From JAJCYL01 sp963664285 (lineage in GTDB: Bacteria > Bacteroidota > Bacteroidia > Cytophagales > Cyclobacteriaceae): DNA of 64,000 nucleotides. The notes under the pieces are model-generated. The model saw nothing but the letters and a program-made list of their open reading frames with translations. It searched no databases and had not been told where the DNA came from. Below, in pieces: positions 34,729 through 45,684 of this stretch (position 1 is its first letter; every line of letters begins with the position of its first letter). Where the stretch lies: positions 62,001 through 126,000 of the forward strand of contig CAXXNX010000025.1 of NCBI GenBank assembly GCA_963664285.2, given 5' to 3'. Made by a program: the position numbers and the translations under genes.

Positions 34729-36458
34729 ATGACTAATGAGGAAGCTGTCAGATTAATCAAATTACGACTCGTCGACTTAGACCGTGAAGATCTGGATTAC
34801 GAAATTTGGTTTGATAGGACAATTGCAGCCCTAAAGAGGATTTATGGTGAAGTATCTAATGAAGTATCTTTTGTTCAAAGAATTAAAGAGGATATCGATT
34901 CTACAGATTATGTTGGCAATAGTAGAATTCAAGAACTTGAAAAAAAAGTTATTCATTATCTATACAATCTAAGAGATGAAATTGAACAAAATGGTCGAGT
35001 ACAAAATGATTCTATAAGTTCAGGTCTTGAACCCAAACCACCTCAGATTTTACAAAATATTAAGTGGATTTTATTGTATGGTAACAAACATTGGAAGATT
35101 GTTGCTATTGCAATTCTATTACTTATTACCACCCTAGTTTATAATAATGCAATTGATGAAACGAAGGAAGAGTTTCTTGTAAACGAACCAAATCCTATTG
35201 AGAATCATCCTGACCCAGTGAATAATGCCACCGCGGAGAATAATAATGATGTGATTGACCGAAGGCCAGAAAATGAACTCGAAAAGAGTGACACTATTTT
35301 TGTTTATCACCTAACAGAATCAAAAGATGGGAGAGATATAGTAGATCCCGAAATAATTCAATGCTTAAGCAACGATTTTTCTTCAGACGAAGAAATTCTA
35401 AACATTATTAGCAAGGTCATTTTCCGAAAACCGTTCGATGATTTTTATAATTCTTGCGGGATAGGAGGAGTCGAGTACATAGGAGCTTTGCTCGATAATT
35501 TTGATGAGATTATACTACTTAAAAAATCAGGTGTGTGGCATCGTGAATTATCTCTTGAAAATAGCTGGCTTAGTCATACGCGAGATAAGTTTGAACTATT
35601 GGCTATGGACGACCGTCCATATTTTTTTTTAACGGCTTTTCCCTTTGGGAACGTAGGAATGGATTTTACCTACTATTTAGTGTCTCTAAGAAAACAGCCC
35701 TTTTTTTATAAAATGAATTATTATGGATGAGATTTTCATTTTCTTTCTATGAGTTAATACCTGAGTATCAATTGATTAGAAAAAATGGAAAGATCGACCA
35801 TAAGAATAATTTTTAATTTAGGTGTGTTTTCTTAGAGACACTATTTAGTACCAGCAAAAAAAGATAATCATCGCAATTCTTTTTCAGCTAAGTTGAGTGG
35901 ACTCTTTTTGATTACATCACCCTCGGGGATAACGACCAAATCAATGCATTTTATCCCCATTCTATCCGAGTCGGATTTGATTTTAGCGTAGAGAATTATC
36001 CAAATATAGCCTCTTTTTTCTCCGACCATATTGAGCAAAATGAATACGTAATAAATTCAAACCATGAATATTTTAATGAATCTGATAGATATGGATGGCT
36101 TCAGAATAATGACCATTTGGCTGATTTAAGAGTTGGCCAAAAGGGGATTATAAAATTTGAATATTATTCAAGTAATGATTCCGACATCTTCGAAGTCAAT
36201 ACAGGAGGTAGAATAGAAAGTGGTAAATCGTTTAGTGTTATGGGTTTCCAAAGGGGCAGCTTGTTTGGCAAAAAACATAAAAGCGATGAGGAATTCATTG
36301 TGTGGGCTTTCCCTTTTAAATCCCCGCTAGAAATGCACTATAAGTTCAGAAGCGATTCTGACTCTCTATATCTCTCATACTTCAATTATTACAAGAATAG
36401 CCGTATCGACTTGCTGATTGATTTAAAGTCGGGAGCAGTTGTGAGACAATCTCCTTAA
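34729..36458 (+). pseudogene. Single-pass membrane protein, cut by MITE and frameshifted
   Basis: An N-terminal helical cytoplasmic region (MTNEEAVRLIKLRLVDLDRE), a membrane helix (HWKIVAIAILLLITTLVY), a low-complexity linker (NPIENHPDPVNNATAENNND) and a C-terminal domain (CLSNDFSSDEEILNIISKVI). At MDFTYYL the 164-bp MITE interrupts it. Collapsing the ATTT repeat continues VPAKKDNHRNSFSAKL, then a frameshift leads to WTLFDYITLGDNDQINAFYP and on to a stop at 36458. Joined length is about 520 aa. The layout suggests a sensor or anchored effector; no family recognised. Confidence 0.55.
35679..35842 (-). mobile_element. 164-bp MITE, copy 2
   Basis: Same element as 25027-25190 in the opposite orientation, flanked by 4-bp repeats ATTT (35675-35678 and 35843-35846). 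Only one base differs by eye. Inserted in the coding region of a membrane protein gene. Confidence 0.9.
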
Positions 36459-36484
36459 TACAAAAAGATAGAATCGAGCACCTC

Positions 36485-36640
36485 TGAATTATTCACACCC
36501 ATTTGCCATTCCCTCTTCCCTCCCTCAAAACCAAAATGGCAAAAGCGTGTTCGATGGTAACCAAGAATTGATATTAGAAAAAACTCTTTCTCCCTCTCTA
36601 AGGAAAAAATTAAGGCTCCAGGAACCCGAAGCTAGATTGA
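36485..36640. repeat. Island palindromic repeat, type-1 copy h with long tail
   Basis: Arms TTCACACCCATTTGCCATT and AATGGCAAAAGCGTGTTC, then ACCAAGAATTGA and the tail AAAAAACTCTTTCTCC...TAAGGCTCCAGGAACCC, matching copy c. The remaining 36641-36766 before the IS481 end is AT-rich with no gene. Confidence 0.75.
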
Positions 36641-36766
36641 ACATCCTATGTTTGATTTAGAGGATTTTAGTTGATCGAGAGTTATCTTCTAAAAGAAGAA
36701 AAAAAGGGAAAGGAACCAATAGCTATTAAGGTGATCGATACTGTGCGTTATGGTGGTAACGGTACG

Positions 36767-38045
36767 TTAAAGGCACATAGTTTACACTTTTAAAGGGACA
36801 TAGTTTACACATTTTAAGGAGTGATTTGTGATAAAACACAAATTGATATGCCTTGGAAAAATGTAACGACTATGGAACAAAGAGTAGAATTTATCTGCGA
36901 ATGGTTAACCGGAAAGTATACCATCACCGAATTAAGTAAAGCCTTTGGAGTATCCCGTCCTACCGCCTACAGACTCATTAATCGGTATGAAACCCGAGGC
37001 ATTAACGGGATTCGAGATCAATCATCAGCTCCCAGGAATCATCCCAATCGAACCAAAGAATATGTGGAAGAAAAGATACTGAAATTGAAGGGTAAATACC
37101 CTCGTTGGGGAGCCAAAAAATTACACCGACTATTGTTTAACCATTGTAACGTTGAGGACATCCCATCGGTGGTTACTGTACACAATATTCTGTCTAAGAA
37201 TGGTTTGGTATGTTCACAAAAGCGACTGCGAAGGGTCAAGCCAACATATCCTATTTTCGATCCCCATCATTGCAATGAAGTCTGGTCTGCTGACTACAAG
37301 GGAAAGTTCCTAATGGGCAATAGAATCTACTGCCATCCATTGACCATAGCTGACTCTAAAAGTCGCTTCCTGTTCACTGCAAAGGCTATGTACAAAGAAG
37401 ACTACAAATCAGCTAAAAATGAGTTTAAAAGGGTTTTTCGCAAATACGGACTACCCCAACAGGTCCACACCGACAATGGTGTTCCCTTTGGTTTTGTAAC
37501 AGCTATTCAACGTTACTCCAGGCTTTCATACTGGTTCATTGACTTGGGAATTTTACCTGTATTTTCTGACCCTGCCCACCCTGAACAAAATGGCAGGCAT
37601 GAACGCATGCATCGCGATTTAAAGGCAGCTTGTGCTGTCCCTTCAGCATTTGACCTGAAGTCCCAACAGCGCAAACTCAATCAATTTGTCAAAGAGTACA
37701 ATTACGAACGTCCACATGAGGCGCTCGAAATGGAGACACCTGGTAAAATACACGACTTTTCTACAAGACCATTTCCGGAAAAGATAAAGCCATATGACTA
37801 TCCTTCTTACATGAAGGTGATGAATGTAACTCAAAACGGTAATGTGAGGTGGAAGTCTTATTTCTGGGTTTACATGACTAAGAGGGCTAATCGGTAGACA
37901 GGTGGCTGCTGTGGAGCTTGGTAATGGTATTTGGAAGGTGTTTTATAGGAATGTATTTTTAGGATATTTCAATGAAAAAGAATTAAGGAAGAAACAACAA
38001 TCAACAAGGCTCAGCTTAAATCTAGTGTAAAGCATGTGCCTTTAA
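36767..38045 (+). mobile_element. IS481-family element (approximate ends)
   Basis: The inverted ends TTAAAGGCACATAGTTTACAC and (complement) TTAAAGGCACATGCTTTACAC differ at two positions. The left end is followed by a second, partial TAAAGGGACATAGTTTACAC. No clear target duplication. One transposase frame inside. Confidence 0.8.
36848..38030 (+). pseudogene. IS481 family transposase with C-terminal frameshift
   Basis: Starts at ATG 36848 (MPWKNVTTMEQRVEFICEWL); a GTG at 36821 is possible. HTH region (TITELSKAFGVSRPTAYRLI), then rve core: NEVWSADYKGKFLM (D), VHTDNGVPFGF (D) and PEQNGRHERMHRDLK (E). The frame ends early at 37897 (VYMTKRANR); another frame continues LIGRQVAAVELGNGIWKVFY and LGYFNEKELRKKQQ to 38030, the normal IS481 tail. 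A one-base indel near 37880-37890 separates them. May still be partly active since the DDE core is complete. Confidence 0.8.
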
Positions 38046-38335
38046 CTTTGTAAACTACCTCCCTTAACGAACACACCTAATGACACTAAGCCTTTTGATT
38101 TCAAAGCTATTCATTAAAACGACAGCCTTTGCTAAGAACTCATAAAGGAGTCTCGTAAAACGAAGGTCATCAAAACTTTAGGTTTTCGAGTTTTATGTGG
38201 TCAACGGAATTAATTCATTAGGTAAAATCTGCTAAATTCAATATCTATAATGAAATAACAAGTCACTAAATAAATACCTGTGTCATGAATTTATCGTATA
38301 AACAGGTTGAGCTTGTAGGATCAAATAAATAGCGT
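38046..38335. other. Intergenic, no gene seen
   Basis: AT-rich sequence between IS481 and the GAF gene with no ORF that I accept. A TACCTGTG at about 38276-38283, one base from TAnnTTTG, is a weak promoter candidate for the GAF gene. Confidence 0.4.
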
Positions 38336-40612
38336 ATGATTTATAATGGAAAAGAGGTTGAATTCCCTGCGATAATGCAAATAAGTTTCTTTAAAGTCGT
38401 TGAAACACTGGAAGTGATGGCCAAAGATGCTGACAAGACTGCCGCCACTTATGCGCAGGAATTGTTGTTGGAAGTTGAAAAGTACCCGGAATTGAAAGAC
38501 GGGATTGAGGATTTAGCTCAGCTTAAGAAACGCAAGAAATCCATTCAAAAAATAAGCAGGGTATTATTTCCGGATGCCCTTTTAACAAATGAAATCAAGG
38601 CGCTCACCCCGCCATTTTATTTCGAACCATTGTATACCTCCACCCGGTTTGATAGGATTATTAAGGCATCCGGAGAAGCATTTTCCTATAAAATGAAAGA
38701 CGTAGATGAGGACACGTTCTATCTGTATTGTTGCTACTTTATCCTCGGCAGCTATTATGGCTTTCCTGTGGCTGGTGGAGGACCCATGAAAATGGAGATT
38801 TTTAATAAAGATCAGGGGCTCATGCGTGTTTATAAGATGCTGATCAATGCGGATATGACGGAATTCACGCCGACCGAAAAAGCGGTAGACATTACTCGTG
38901 AAGACTTTGAAGAACTGGTTGATAATTTTGGTGACATTGACCTGTGGAAGAAAAAATTCCCGCCCAATAGCTGGATCATGCGGGGGCTCAATATCATTAA
39001 TTTGGTGGATATCACCCTGGACCAATCCATCGGTTCCATTACCTCGAACCTACTAGTGAAGTCTACTGACACCTTTGAAAAAATACAATCCGGCATGAGA
39101 AGTTTGCTAAATAACGCCGAATTGGAAATTGGCGTACTCACACTGGACAAAGATAAGCTTGTTCCAATGAATAACGAAGAGGTTAAAAGTATTTTACTAA
39201 GCCATGGGGAAACTTTGGACTGCAATACAGACATGTGCGATTTTACTTATGGTCAATTGATCAATAAGAAAGAACCGTTAGTCATTTCAGATGTTGACCG
39301 TTATCATGAAATTTCAAATGGCGGCTTATCCGGAAAAATAGCAGCATCAAAATTCAAAAGTTACATAGTAGCTCCGCTGATTTATGAAGAAGAACTTCTT
39401 GGGTTTATGGAGTTGGCAGCTTATGAACGATATGTATTGAACAAAGGTACGCTTGCCATGCTGGATGAAGTTCTGCCAATCCTGGCGATGGCTCATAAAC
39501 GTTATATGACGGAAGCGCAGAATAGAGTTGAGGCCATCATTCAACAGGAGTGCACGACGATCCATACTTCTGTGAAGTGGAGGTTTGAGGAGGAAGCCGA
39601 AAAGTTCATGAACAAGCAGCTAAATAATGAGCAGCCGGTATTCAAGGATATCGTCTTCAATAACCTGTATCCGCTCTATGGTCAAATGGATATCAAGGGC
39701 TCATCTGTCAGACGTAACAAAGCGGTAAGTGAAGACACCTTACTAAACAGATCAATGCGGTAAGGAAGGTATTGAAAGTTGCTTTTAAGCAAACGCAAAT
39801 GCCTGCATATGAAGAATTGATCTTTCGCTTGGACAAACATAAAGCAGAGCTAAAGAAAGGACTATCAGCGGGGAGTGAAAATAAAATTCTTGGTTTTCTT
39901 AAGTCAGATGTATACCCGGTATTTGATCATCTAAAGCAAATTGATACCAACTTGAAAAAGTTGGTAGATCAATACAACGCCTTATTGGATCCTGATCTGA
40001 AAACGGTGTATGAAGAGCGAAAGAACTATGATACGAGTGTAAACCTGATCAATCAACGGTTGGCATCTTATTTAGACGAAAAGCAGATTGAAGCGCAAGG
40101 GATCTTTCCGCACTATTTTGAACGTTACAAATCGGATGGGATAGAGTACAACATGTACATTGGTCAATCGATTGCCAGAGATGAACTATTTGATACAATT
40201 TATCTAAGGAATCTCAGACTATGGCAGCTGGTTGTGATGTGCGAAATGGAAAATGAATTCAAGACCATGCAAAATGAATTGCAGATGGCTATTGAAATTG
40301 CTTCGCTTATTTTAGTTTACAATACGCCATTATCAGTACACTTTCGGATGGATGAGAAGAAATTTGATGTAGAGGGTGCATATAATGCCAGGTATGAGAT
40401 CATCAAAAAACGAGTAGATAAGGCACATATTAAAGGAACGACTGAACGGATCACACAACCTGGCCGTATTGCAATTATCTATTCCCAAGAGCAAGATGCT
40501 CAAGAGTATCGCTTGTATTTACAATTCCTTACTGCAAAAGGATATGTGAAGAAGGGATTTGAAGACTTGGAACTTGAGGATCTTCAGGGAGTCACAGGGT
40601 TACGAGCACTAA
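38336..40612 (+). pseudogene. GAF-domain signalling protein, frameshifted and cut by IS1380
   Basis: Frame one (MIYNGKEVEFPAIMQISFFK) ends at 39763 after a GAF-like region (SGMRSLLNNAELEIGVLTLD, YIVAPLIYEEELLGFMELAA). The next frame continues QINAVRKVLKVAFKQTQMPA and YEELIFRLDKHKAELKKG. A missing base near 39737 explains the break. The coding then runs to LEDLQGVTGLRAL, where IS1380 copy B enters at 40613. After the IS, collapsing TTAA gives SPLNDGFCCFDFMLIRSF and a stop at 42320. The full protein would be about 785 aa. GAF proteins sense small ligands; output unknown. Confidence 0.65.
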
Positions 40613-42233
40613 CCCGCATTATTCATAGGCCACCAATTTTGGGATTAATAATGGGTTGCTAACTATTTTTGATTGGAGTGTATGTATTAATTTGAAGATC
40701 AACCAGGTTTCTGGATTTCAAAGGACATTAGAGCGTTTTTTTGTTAGAATTTTTCAATTTTCAGTCAAAGCTCTATTGTGTTCTTATGGAAGAACATTTT
40801 TTTGATTAAACCAAACTGTTTAACTGATCGGTCAGTTCACCGTAAGCAAATCGCCCAGCAGGTATTGATATCTAAAGGCTCTTGAGAATTGTATTGTCAA
40901 TGATCTTTTCCTTTCTTTCAGGCACGCCCCAACCTTCATCAGGTAAAGCCGGATATTGTCCACTTGCCATCGTTTAGCAAAGTGGTGTTTTGTTTTGGCA
41001 ATTAATAATTTAATCTGCCGGAACATTTCATAACAGAGGGTAGCGATGATTAAACGCATGAAATTGGCCCAGTAGCGATGACAGGAAAGCCGGTCGGAAT
41101 AAGTCATGTTTTTGAGTTCCTTTATTCGATTTTCACTGGCATCACCTCGCTTGACATAAAAATCAAAGTAAATCTGTTGAGCGGTCATCGCTTCAAAGTT
41201 GCTCACAAAGTAACGGACATTCATTCCTTTTCCGGTAGACTCCACTTTGGCGTACAGCTTTTCAGAACGATCCCAGCTTTTGGCCTGGTAAGTAAACGGG
41301 CCAACAAACTCTTGATGTTTGATGATTTTTGAAGCATATTCCTTTTTTACTTCAATGATAGTCTGTTTGGTAAAAGTCTTTAAAACTTCATTACTACTAA
41401 TACCTAAACAAAATTGAAGGTCAAACTGCTTAGCTATCCGATAAAAAGATGCTCCTGAAAAGCCACTATCCGCTCGAATAAGGATCTTTACTGAGGGCAG
41501 TTTTTTTCTGATTTTAATGACAATCCTTTTCAATAAGGCCACAAACCATTTGTTGGAGTGACAATTGCCCGGACGTAGTACTGGTAAAATGACCTGACCG
41601 GTGTTCCCGTCCTTAAAGAACAACTCATGGTACATAGTCTGTCCATAATAGCCATTATACAAACTGAGTTGTTGGGATCCATGAGTAGGGTCATCGGTAC
41701 CATCTACATCAATGATGATTTGACCAGTCTTCTCTTTCAACTCCTCTACATAACGGTCTACAAACCATTGACTCATCTGGTAGATCAGACTCCGATCGGC
41801 CTTGTTTTCAAATCGACTTAAAGTAGGCTGGGAACATAATCCGCTATCTAGTACTTTACGGATCACCGGATCCTCTCGGAGTTTTTGTTCGTCATTGCAA
41901 TCCTGATAGCCCTGCATCATTAAAAACACCCGTTGGCGAAGCATTTCTTCATAAGTGTATTCGATAAAAAAGGGGTTTCGATAGTCAGGAATCAGTGCGG
42001 CGAAGCTTTTTAATAGACCAGTCTTTCTCTCTACTTTTTCACTTAACAATATCGCTCCGTCTGAGCTAATCGCTGATGCTGAAAAATCAAATTTAAAAGC
42101 TTGTTTTCCTCGATAAAATACGGTATCTTTTTCCTTATATTCAGGCATAAATTAATTGCTTATTTTGTTGTCTAACTATCTCAATATAAGCAATTTATGC
42201 CTGTTTTTTATTGTCTACTATGAATTTTTCGGG
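40613..42233 (-). mobile_element. IS1380-family element, copy B
   Basis: 1621 bp, same length as copy A, inverted. Flanks CTAA (40609-40612) and TTAA (42234-42237) differ by one base, consistent with a TTAA target plus one later change. Contains the 125-bp module at 40652-40776. Confidence 0.92.
40832..42148 (-). CDS. IS1380 family transposase
   Basis: 438 aa, virtually identical to the protein at 30197-31513 with the same D, D, E positions; one visible difference, RSEKLYAKVE here against RSKKLYAKVE. Intact. The near-identity of the two copies points to recent transposition. Confidence 0.92.
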   Translation of the reverse strand: MPEYKEKDTVFYRGKQAFKFDFSASAISSDGAILLSEKVERKTGLLKSFAALIPDYRNPFFIEYTYEEMLRQRVFLMMQGYQDCNDEQKLREDPVIRKVLDSGLCSQPTLSRFENKADRSLIYQMSQWFVDRYVEELKEKTGQIIIDVDGTDDPTHGSQQLSLYNGYYGQTMYHELFFKDGNTGQVILPVLRPGNCHSNKWFVALLKRIVIKIRKKLPSVKILIRADSGFSGASFYRIAKQFDLQFCLGISSNEVLKTFTKQTIIEVKKEYASKIIKHQEFVGPFTYQAKSWDRSEKLYAKVESTGKGMNVRYFVSNFEAMTAQQIYFDFYVKRGDASENRIKELKNMTYSDRLSCHRYWANFMRLIIATLCYEMFRQIKLLIAKTKHHFAKRWQVDNIRLYLMKVGACLKERKRSLTIQFSRAFRYQYLLGDLLTVN

Positions 42234-42320
42234 TTAAGCCCTCTGAATGACGGCTTTTGTTGTTTTGATTTCATGTTAATACGCTCATTTTCAAGCAACA
42301 TTCTTTCCAAAGACTACTAA
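42234..42320 (+). pseudogene. C-terminal tail of the GAF gene after IS1380
   Basis: In frame with the 38336 gene once the IS and one target copy are removed: LSPLNDGFCCFDFMLIRSFS, then SNILSKDY and TAA at 42318-42320. It has no start of its own. Confidence 0.5.
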
Positions 42321-42328
42321 TTTGAGTG

Positions 42329-42348
42329 AAGGTATGCTTCCATACCTT
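42329..42348 (+). terminator. Hairpin after the GAF gene
   Basis: Perfect 8-bp stem AAGGTATG/CATACCTT with loop CTTC, 9 nt after the stop codon. The following CTTGTG is not a T tract, so termination is only probable. Confidence 0.45.
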
Positions 42349-42379
42349 CTTGTGAACCCACTGAGATAAATAAAAAACA

Positions 42380-42602
42380 CTACTCCACGCCATCCCGCGG
42401 TAAGTAATAAGATCCAGAGGTATCCCTAAAAGTATTCAGGGCTTCGACATGCGCACCGGACAAAATTTACCCAAACTGTTCCGGATTTGTAAATCGGATC
42501 ACGAAATCCAGCAAAGAAGCCACCACCTTCAAATAGCGAAAGTGCAGCTGAGCATCACTTGTGCCCATCAGATATCGAGAAAGGTTAAAACCCAAAGATA
42601 AA
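42380..42602 (-). pseudogene. Unrecognised gene remnant with in-frame stop
   Basis: A minus-strand frame reads SLGFNLSRYLMGTSDAQLHF, RYLKVVASLLDFVIRFTNPE, QFG, a TAA, then ILSGAHVEALNTFRDTSGSY and YLPRDGVE to a stop at 42380. It looks coding (helical, then polar), with one nonsense change and no start. Family not recognised. The rest of 42349-42752 shows no gene. Confidence 0.35.
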
Positions 42603-42752
42603 AGGCCTTCTTAAAATCAAAATCAGTTAGATTACGCTAATGCTATCTCTGCTTGAATGTCGCAAACACCAATGGTTGGCCTTCTTGAATAAAACTCTTG
42701 GATTATTTTCCCATATCAGCATACAGCTAAAACCAGTTTAGAGAAGAAAATT

Positions 42753-43871
42753 ATGATAAAAATTACCGCAATGGTATTAATGATTTCTTTTTTAACATCA
42801 TGTAGTTCTTTACTGCACAAAGCATATAAGATCCAATCGGATAAACGACTTCGCAAAACAGAAAATAGTAATTTCCTGGGTGATAAGGCTTTGACACAGT
42901 GGTGGTATTTTGATTTCTTTTTTGAAGATGGATCCGTTTTGGTTTTAATGTTTGTACCTCATCATTGGTGGACTGATCCGGAACAGAAAGCCGATGCTAA
43001 AACACTTATTTATACAAGCTATCTGAAGGCCAATGGGGAATTGACAAGTGAAGAAAAAGTCATTGATTCTAAAGAAGTCCAATACAATGAGAATGGCCTG
43101 AAATCTGCCTACCTGGAAATAATTAAATCACATGACAAAAAAACCAGGGAATACACAATCAATTTCTTTCTTGATGAGATTAAAGGGTCGGCGAAAATAA
43201 CATCCAACTCAAAAGCTTTTTCTCCAATTCCGACAGGGAGTATGGGATCTTTTGGTACCAGACACTTACTAAGGAAAGGTAAGGGTTTAGCTTATCGTTA
43301 TGCCGCCCACGTTCCTCAAGGCGATGCCACAGTCAATTTGGAGGTCCAGGATACTCATCTTAAGCTTTCCGGAAAGGCTTATCATGAACAAGGTTGGTTT
43401 ACCGGGCAGGCCCACCAGATGGGTGATGGATGGGTTTGGTTTCATTTTGTATCAGAAAATATAAATCTTTTCGGAGCAAGATCGTTTTTCTATCTGGAAA
43501 TGGACGGAAAGCGAATTATAGGAGGGCTTAATAGTTTTAATAGCCGTTGTGTTGTGTCAGATTCTGTGATGGCGGATAACATTCCAAATTTTCTAGTGGA
43601 AGGGAGCCTCAGTTTTAGCTCATCAAAAACATCTTTTAAGGTAACACCTATAGGGAAAACCAATACCCCTCTTGTATGCATACCTTCGGATGATACTGAT
43701 CAGATTTGGGGCACTGTTTTACAGCCATCTCGTATCAATATTCAATATCGTGGAAAGGATTTAATAGTTGAAGGAATGATGTTGCTAGAAACTTCTGCGA
43801 TGAGTAAAATAGATTCAAAATTAGAGTACCGAAAAATTGATGTTCCGAATTTGCCATCCGAAACTAACTAA
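42753..43871 (+). CDS. CrtC/AttH-like lipocalin-fold lipoprotein
   Basis: 372 aa. A lipoprotein signal (VLMISFLTSCSSLL, Cys near residue 17) anchors it to a membrane. The body has the double-lipocalin-like CrtC/AttH pattern: LTQWWYFDFFFEDGSVLVLM, VPHHWWTD, KAYHEQGWFTG, GDGWVWFHFVSENINLFGAR. Homologues include carotenoid hydratases and secreted hydrophobic-ligand proteins. The substrate here cannot be read from sequence. The frame is intact, between two decayed genes. Start chosen for the signal peptide. Confidence 0.7.
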   Translation: MIKITAMVLMISFLTSCSSLLHKAYKIQSDKRLRKTENSNFLGDKALTQWWYFDFFFEDGSVLVLMFVPHHWWTDPEQKADAKTLIYTSYLKANGELTSEEKVIDSKEVQYNENGLKSAYLEIIKSHDKKTREYTINFFLDEIKGSAKITSNSKAFSPIPTGSMGSFGTRHLLRKGKGLAYRYAAHVPQGDATVNLEVQDTHLKLSGKAYHEQGWFTGQAHQMGDGWVWFHFVSENINLFGARSFFYLEMDGKRIIGGLNSFNSRCVVSDSVMADNIPNFLVEGSLSFSSSKTSFKVTPIGKTNTPLVCIPSDDTDQIWGTVLQPSRINIQYRGKDLIVEGMMLLETSAMSKIDSKLEYRKIDVPNLPSETN

Positions 43872-43890
43872 ACTAAAAGTTTTGGGCAGA

Positions 43891-45684
43891 TCAAAACCCA
43901 ATACCAACCCTCACTCCATTTCTCTTTACATCTAACACACTGGTAAAAAAATCAATCCGGGCAATTTTGAAAAAATGTTCAATGCCAAAGCCCAACTCCA
44001 TGTATCCCTCAAGATCCTGAACTTTGAGGTAATGCAAGGAAGCTACACCCTGTAGTTTCAATTTTCTCAACAATGGCAATTTGTTGAAAAGGAACCCATT
44101 GAAGTGATGCTCAAAATGGCTGGTGAGATAGCTGTCTCGTGTACTGTTGCTGTAGTAATCCAATAGTTGAAATCGGTTGATGCTAAATTGGGCAAAGGGC
44201 GTTCGGTTACCATAGAAATGCTGGTAGTCCGGAAACTGAAGGACATCCTCTCCAAAGAAATGACCAATTTCCCCCTGTACTTGTGATTTTCCCAAAAGCC
44301 CCAAATCCCATTTGTCATTCACCCAAAATTTTACCTGGTTATAATTAATATCCGAGCCCAACAGGTCAAGACTCCGGGTATATTTCACAAACAAGACCGG
44401 TAGTTTGGTTTCATAGATGATCTTACGGTGTGGCCGGGATATATAACGTTGATTGAAAATAAACCTTAGTTGTACATCAAGCCTTAAAGCCTGGTGATCT
44501 GAAAAGCCTGTGTTGGGCGATAATAAATTTATAGGTCGATTGGCAGTAAAATCCCTCTTGTCTTCATTTCTGAAGGAGTAGTCACTGGTATTAAAAAGCT
44601 CCTCCCGATCTTCATAAGACAAGTTTGAGGTTAACATAATGCCATTAGTCAACTCTGACCTGAATTGTCCTTCCCAAAAAGTTTTTCCATACAGTTTCAA
44701 ATGGTTCTTACCCCTTACAAGCGTCTCAAATGTGTTGATCAGTGAACTAACGGCTCCCTGGTTGAATTGGGAAACATACTTACCGAAAGTCATCTGAACC
44801 GATGAAAACTTCTTGCGGTTGAAATGATACTGAAGGTTCATTTGAGCATTCCATCGCTCATTACTAAACCCATACCGAACAGTCGGCCGAATACGATAAA
44901 AGCGTTCCCGATCAAGGTTCTTCCTGTAATTGAGAGTGACTTTACCAACTAATCCTTCAATGGTATTGTATTGAAATATTTCGGTTATCGGGTCAATACG
45001 AAAGAATTTTTCCTGATAGGAGTTTCGATGTGTATAGCCACTCACGAAAATGTTCCCTCCGCTTAGTTTGTTCGTTTTTCTGTCTACTGAATCTTTATAG
45101 TCCTGTGACTCCCGAATAACCTCCAAACTGTCTTTCACTTTGTAATCCAGACGTTCAAGAGCAGTAAGTGGAATGGGCCTGATCGCTTTCCAGTAAACCG
45201 AGTCACGCTTGTTGGCTTCCTATTCTATAGACAGAATCTCATTGTTGAAATATTTCTTGCCCAATGCCGGTTCCACTTCATAATTGGAATAAACGCCCAC
45301 GAAGTTGCCTTTCCCTTCAAACCCGAAAACTTTGAGATTAAACAAAAACTTTTGAGACAGGATCATCCAAACATCTTCCGTTACCGGTGCGAAAACCTGG
45401 CTAATCCTCAGGCTATCAACAAATTCAATCTGATTAGCTTTGGTAAGCAGTAAGTCGGCACTGTGAATGCGCCAGGAATCTTCCATGATATAGAGATATC
45501 CACTACAAACCGGATCGTTAGTTCTTTTCGGAATGACCTCGATTTTGTTGATCGGTTTTCCATTTTCAAATTTTGTGCCCAATAGATCATAGTCGTAAAA
45601 CAAGAAAGCATTATTGGCTATGGGGCTGACAATGCCTCGTTGGGTAAGTCCCTGGTATTGCAGCAGATTTTGGTAGAGATTTAC
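43891..45684 (-). pseudogene. DUF5686 family outer-membrane protein, C-terminal part
   Basis: Continues the gene that starts at 47395. After the IS1595 copy 3 join it reads LYQNLLQYQGLTQRGIVSPI, FEVIPKRTND-type beta strands (INKIEVIPKRTNDPVCSGYL), and a large beta-rich barrel (RDSVYWKAIRPIPLTALERL, SGYTHRNSYQEKFFRIDPIT). An in-frame TAG at 45220-45222 (SIE*EANKRD) interrupts it. It ends NGVRVGIGF at 43891, a Bacteroidetes outer-membrane-like terminal strand. DUF5686 proteins with a CarboxypepD_reg head are outer-membrane proteins of unknown cargo. Confidence 0.7.

Noticed and set aside
24857..36640. Superintegron-like cassette array with attC sites
   Set aside because: Repeats lie between single genes, but they lack the GTTRRRY/RYYYAAC core sites, genes point both ways, and no integron integrase is in the window.
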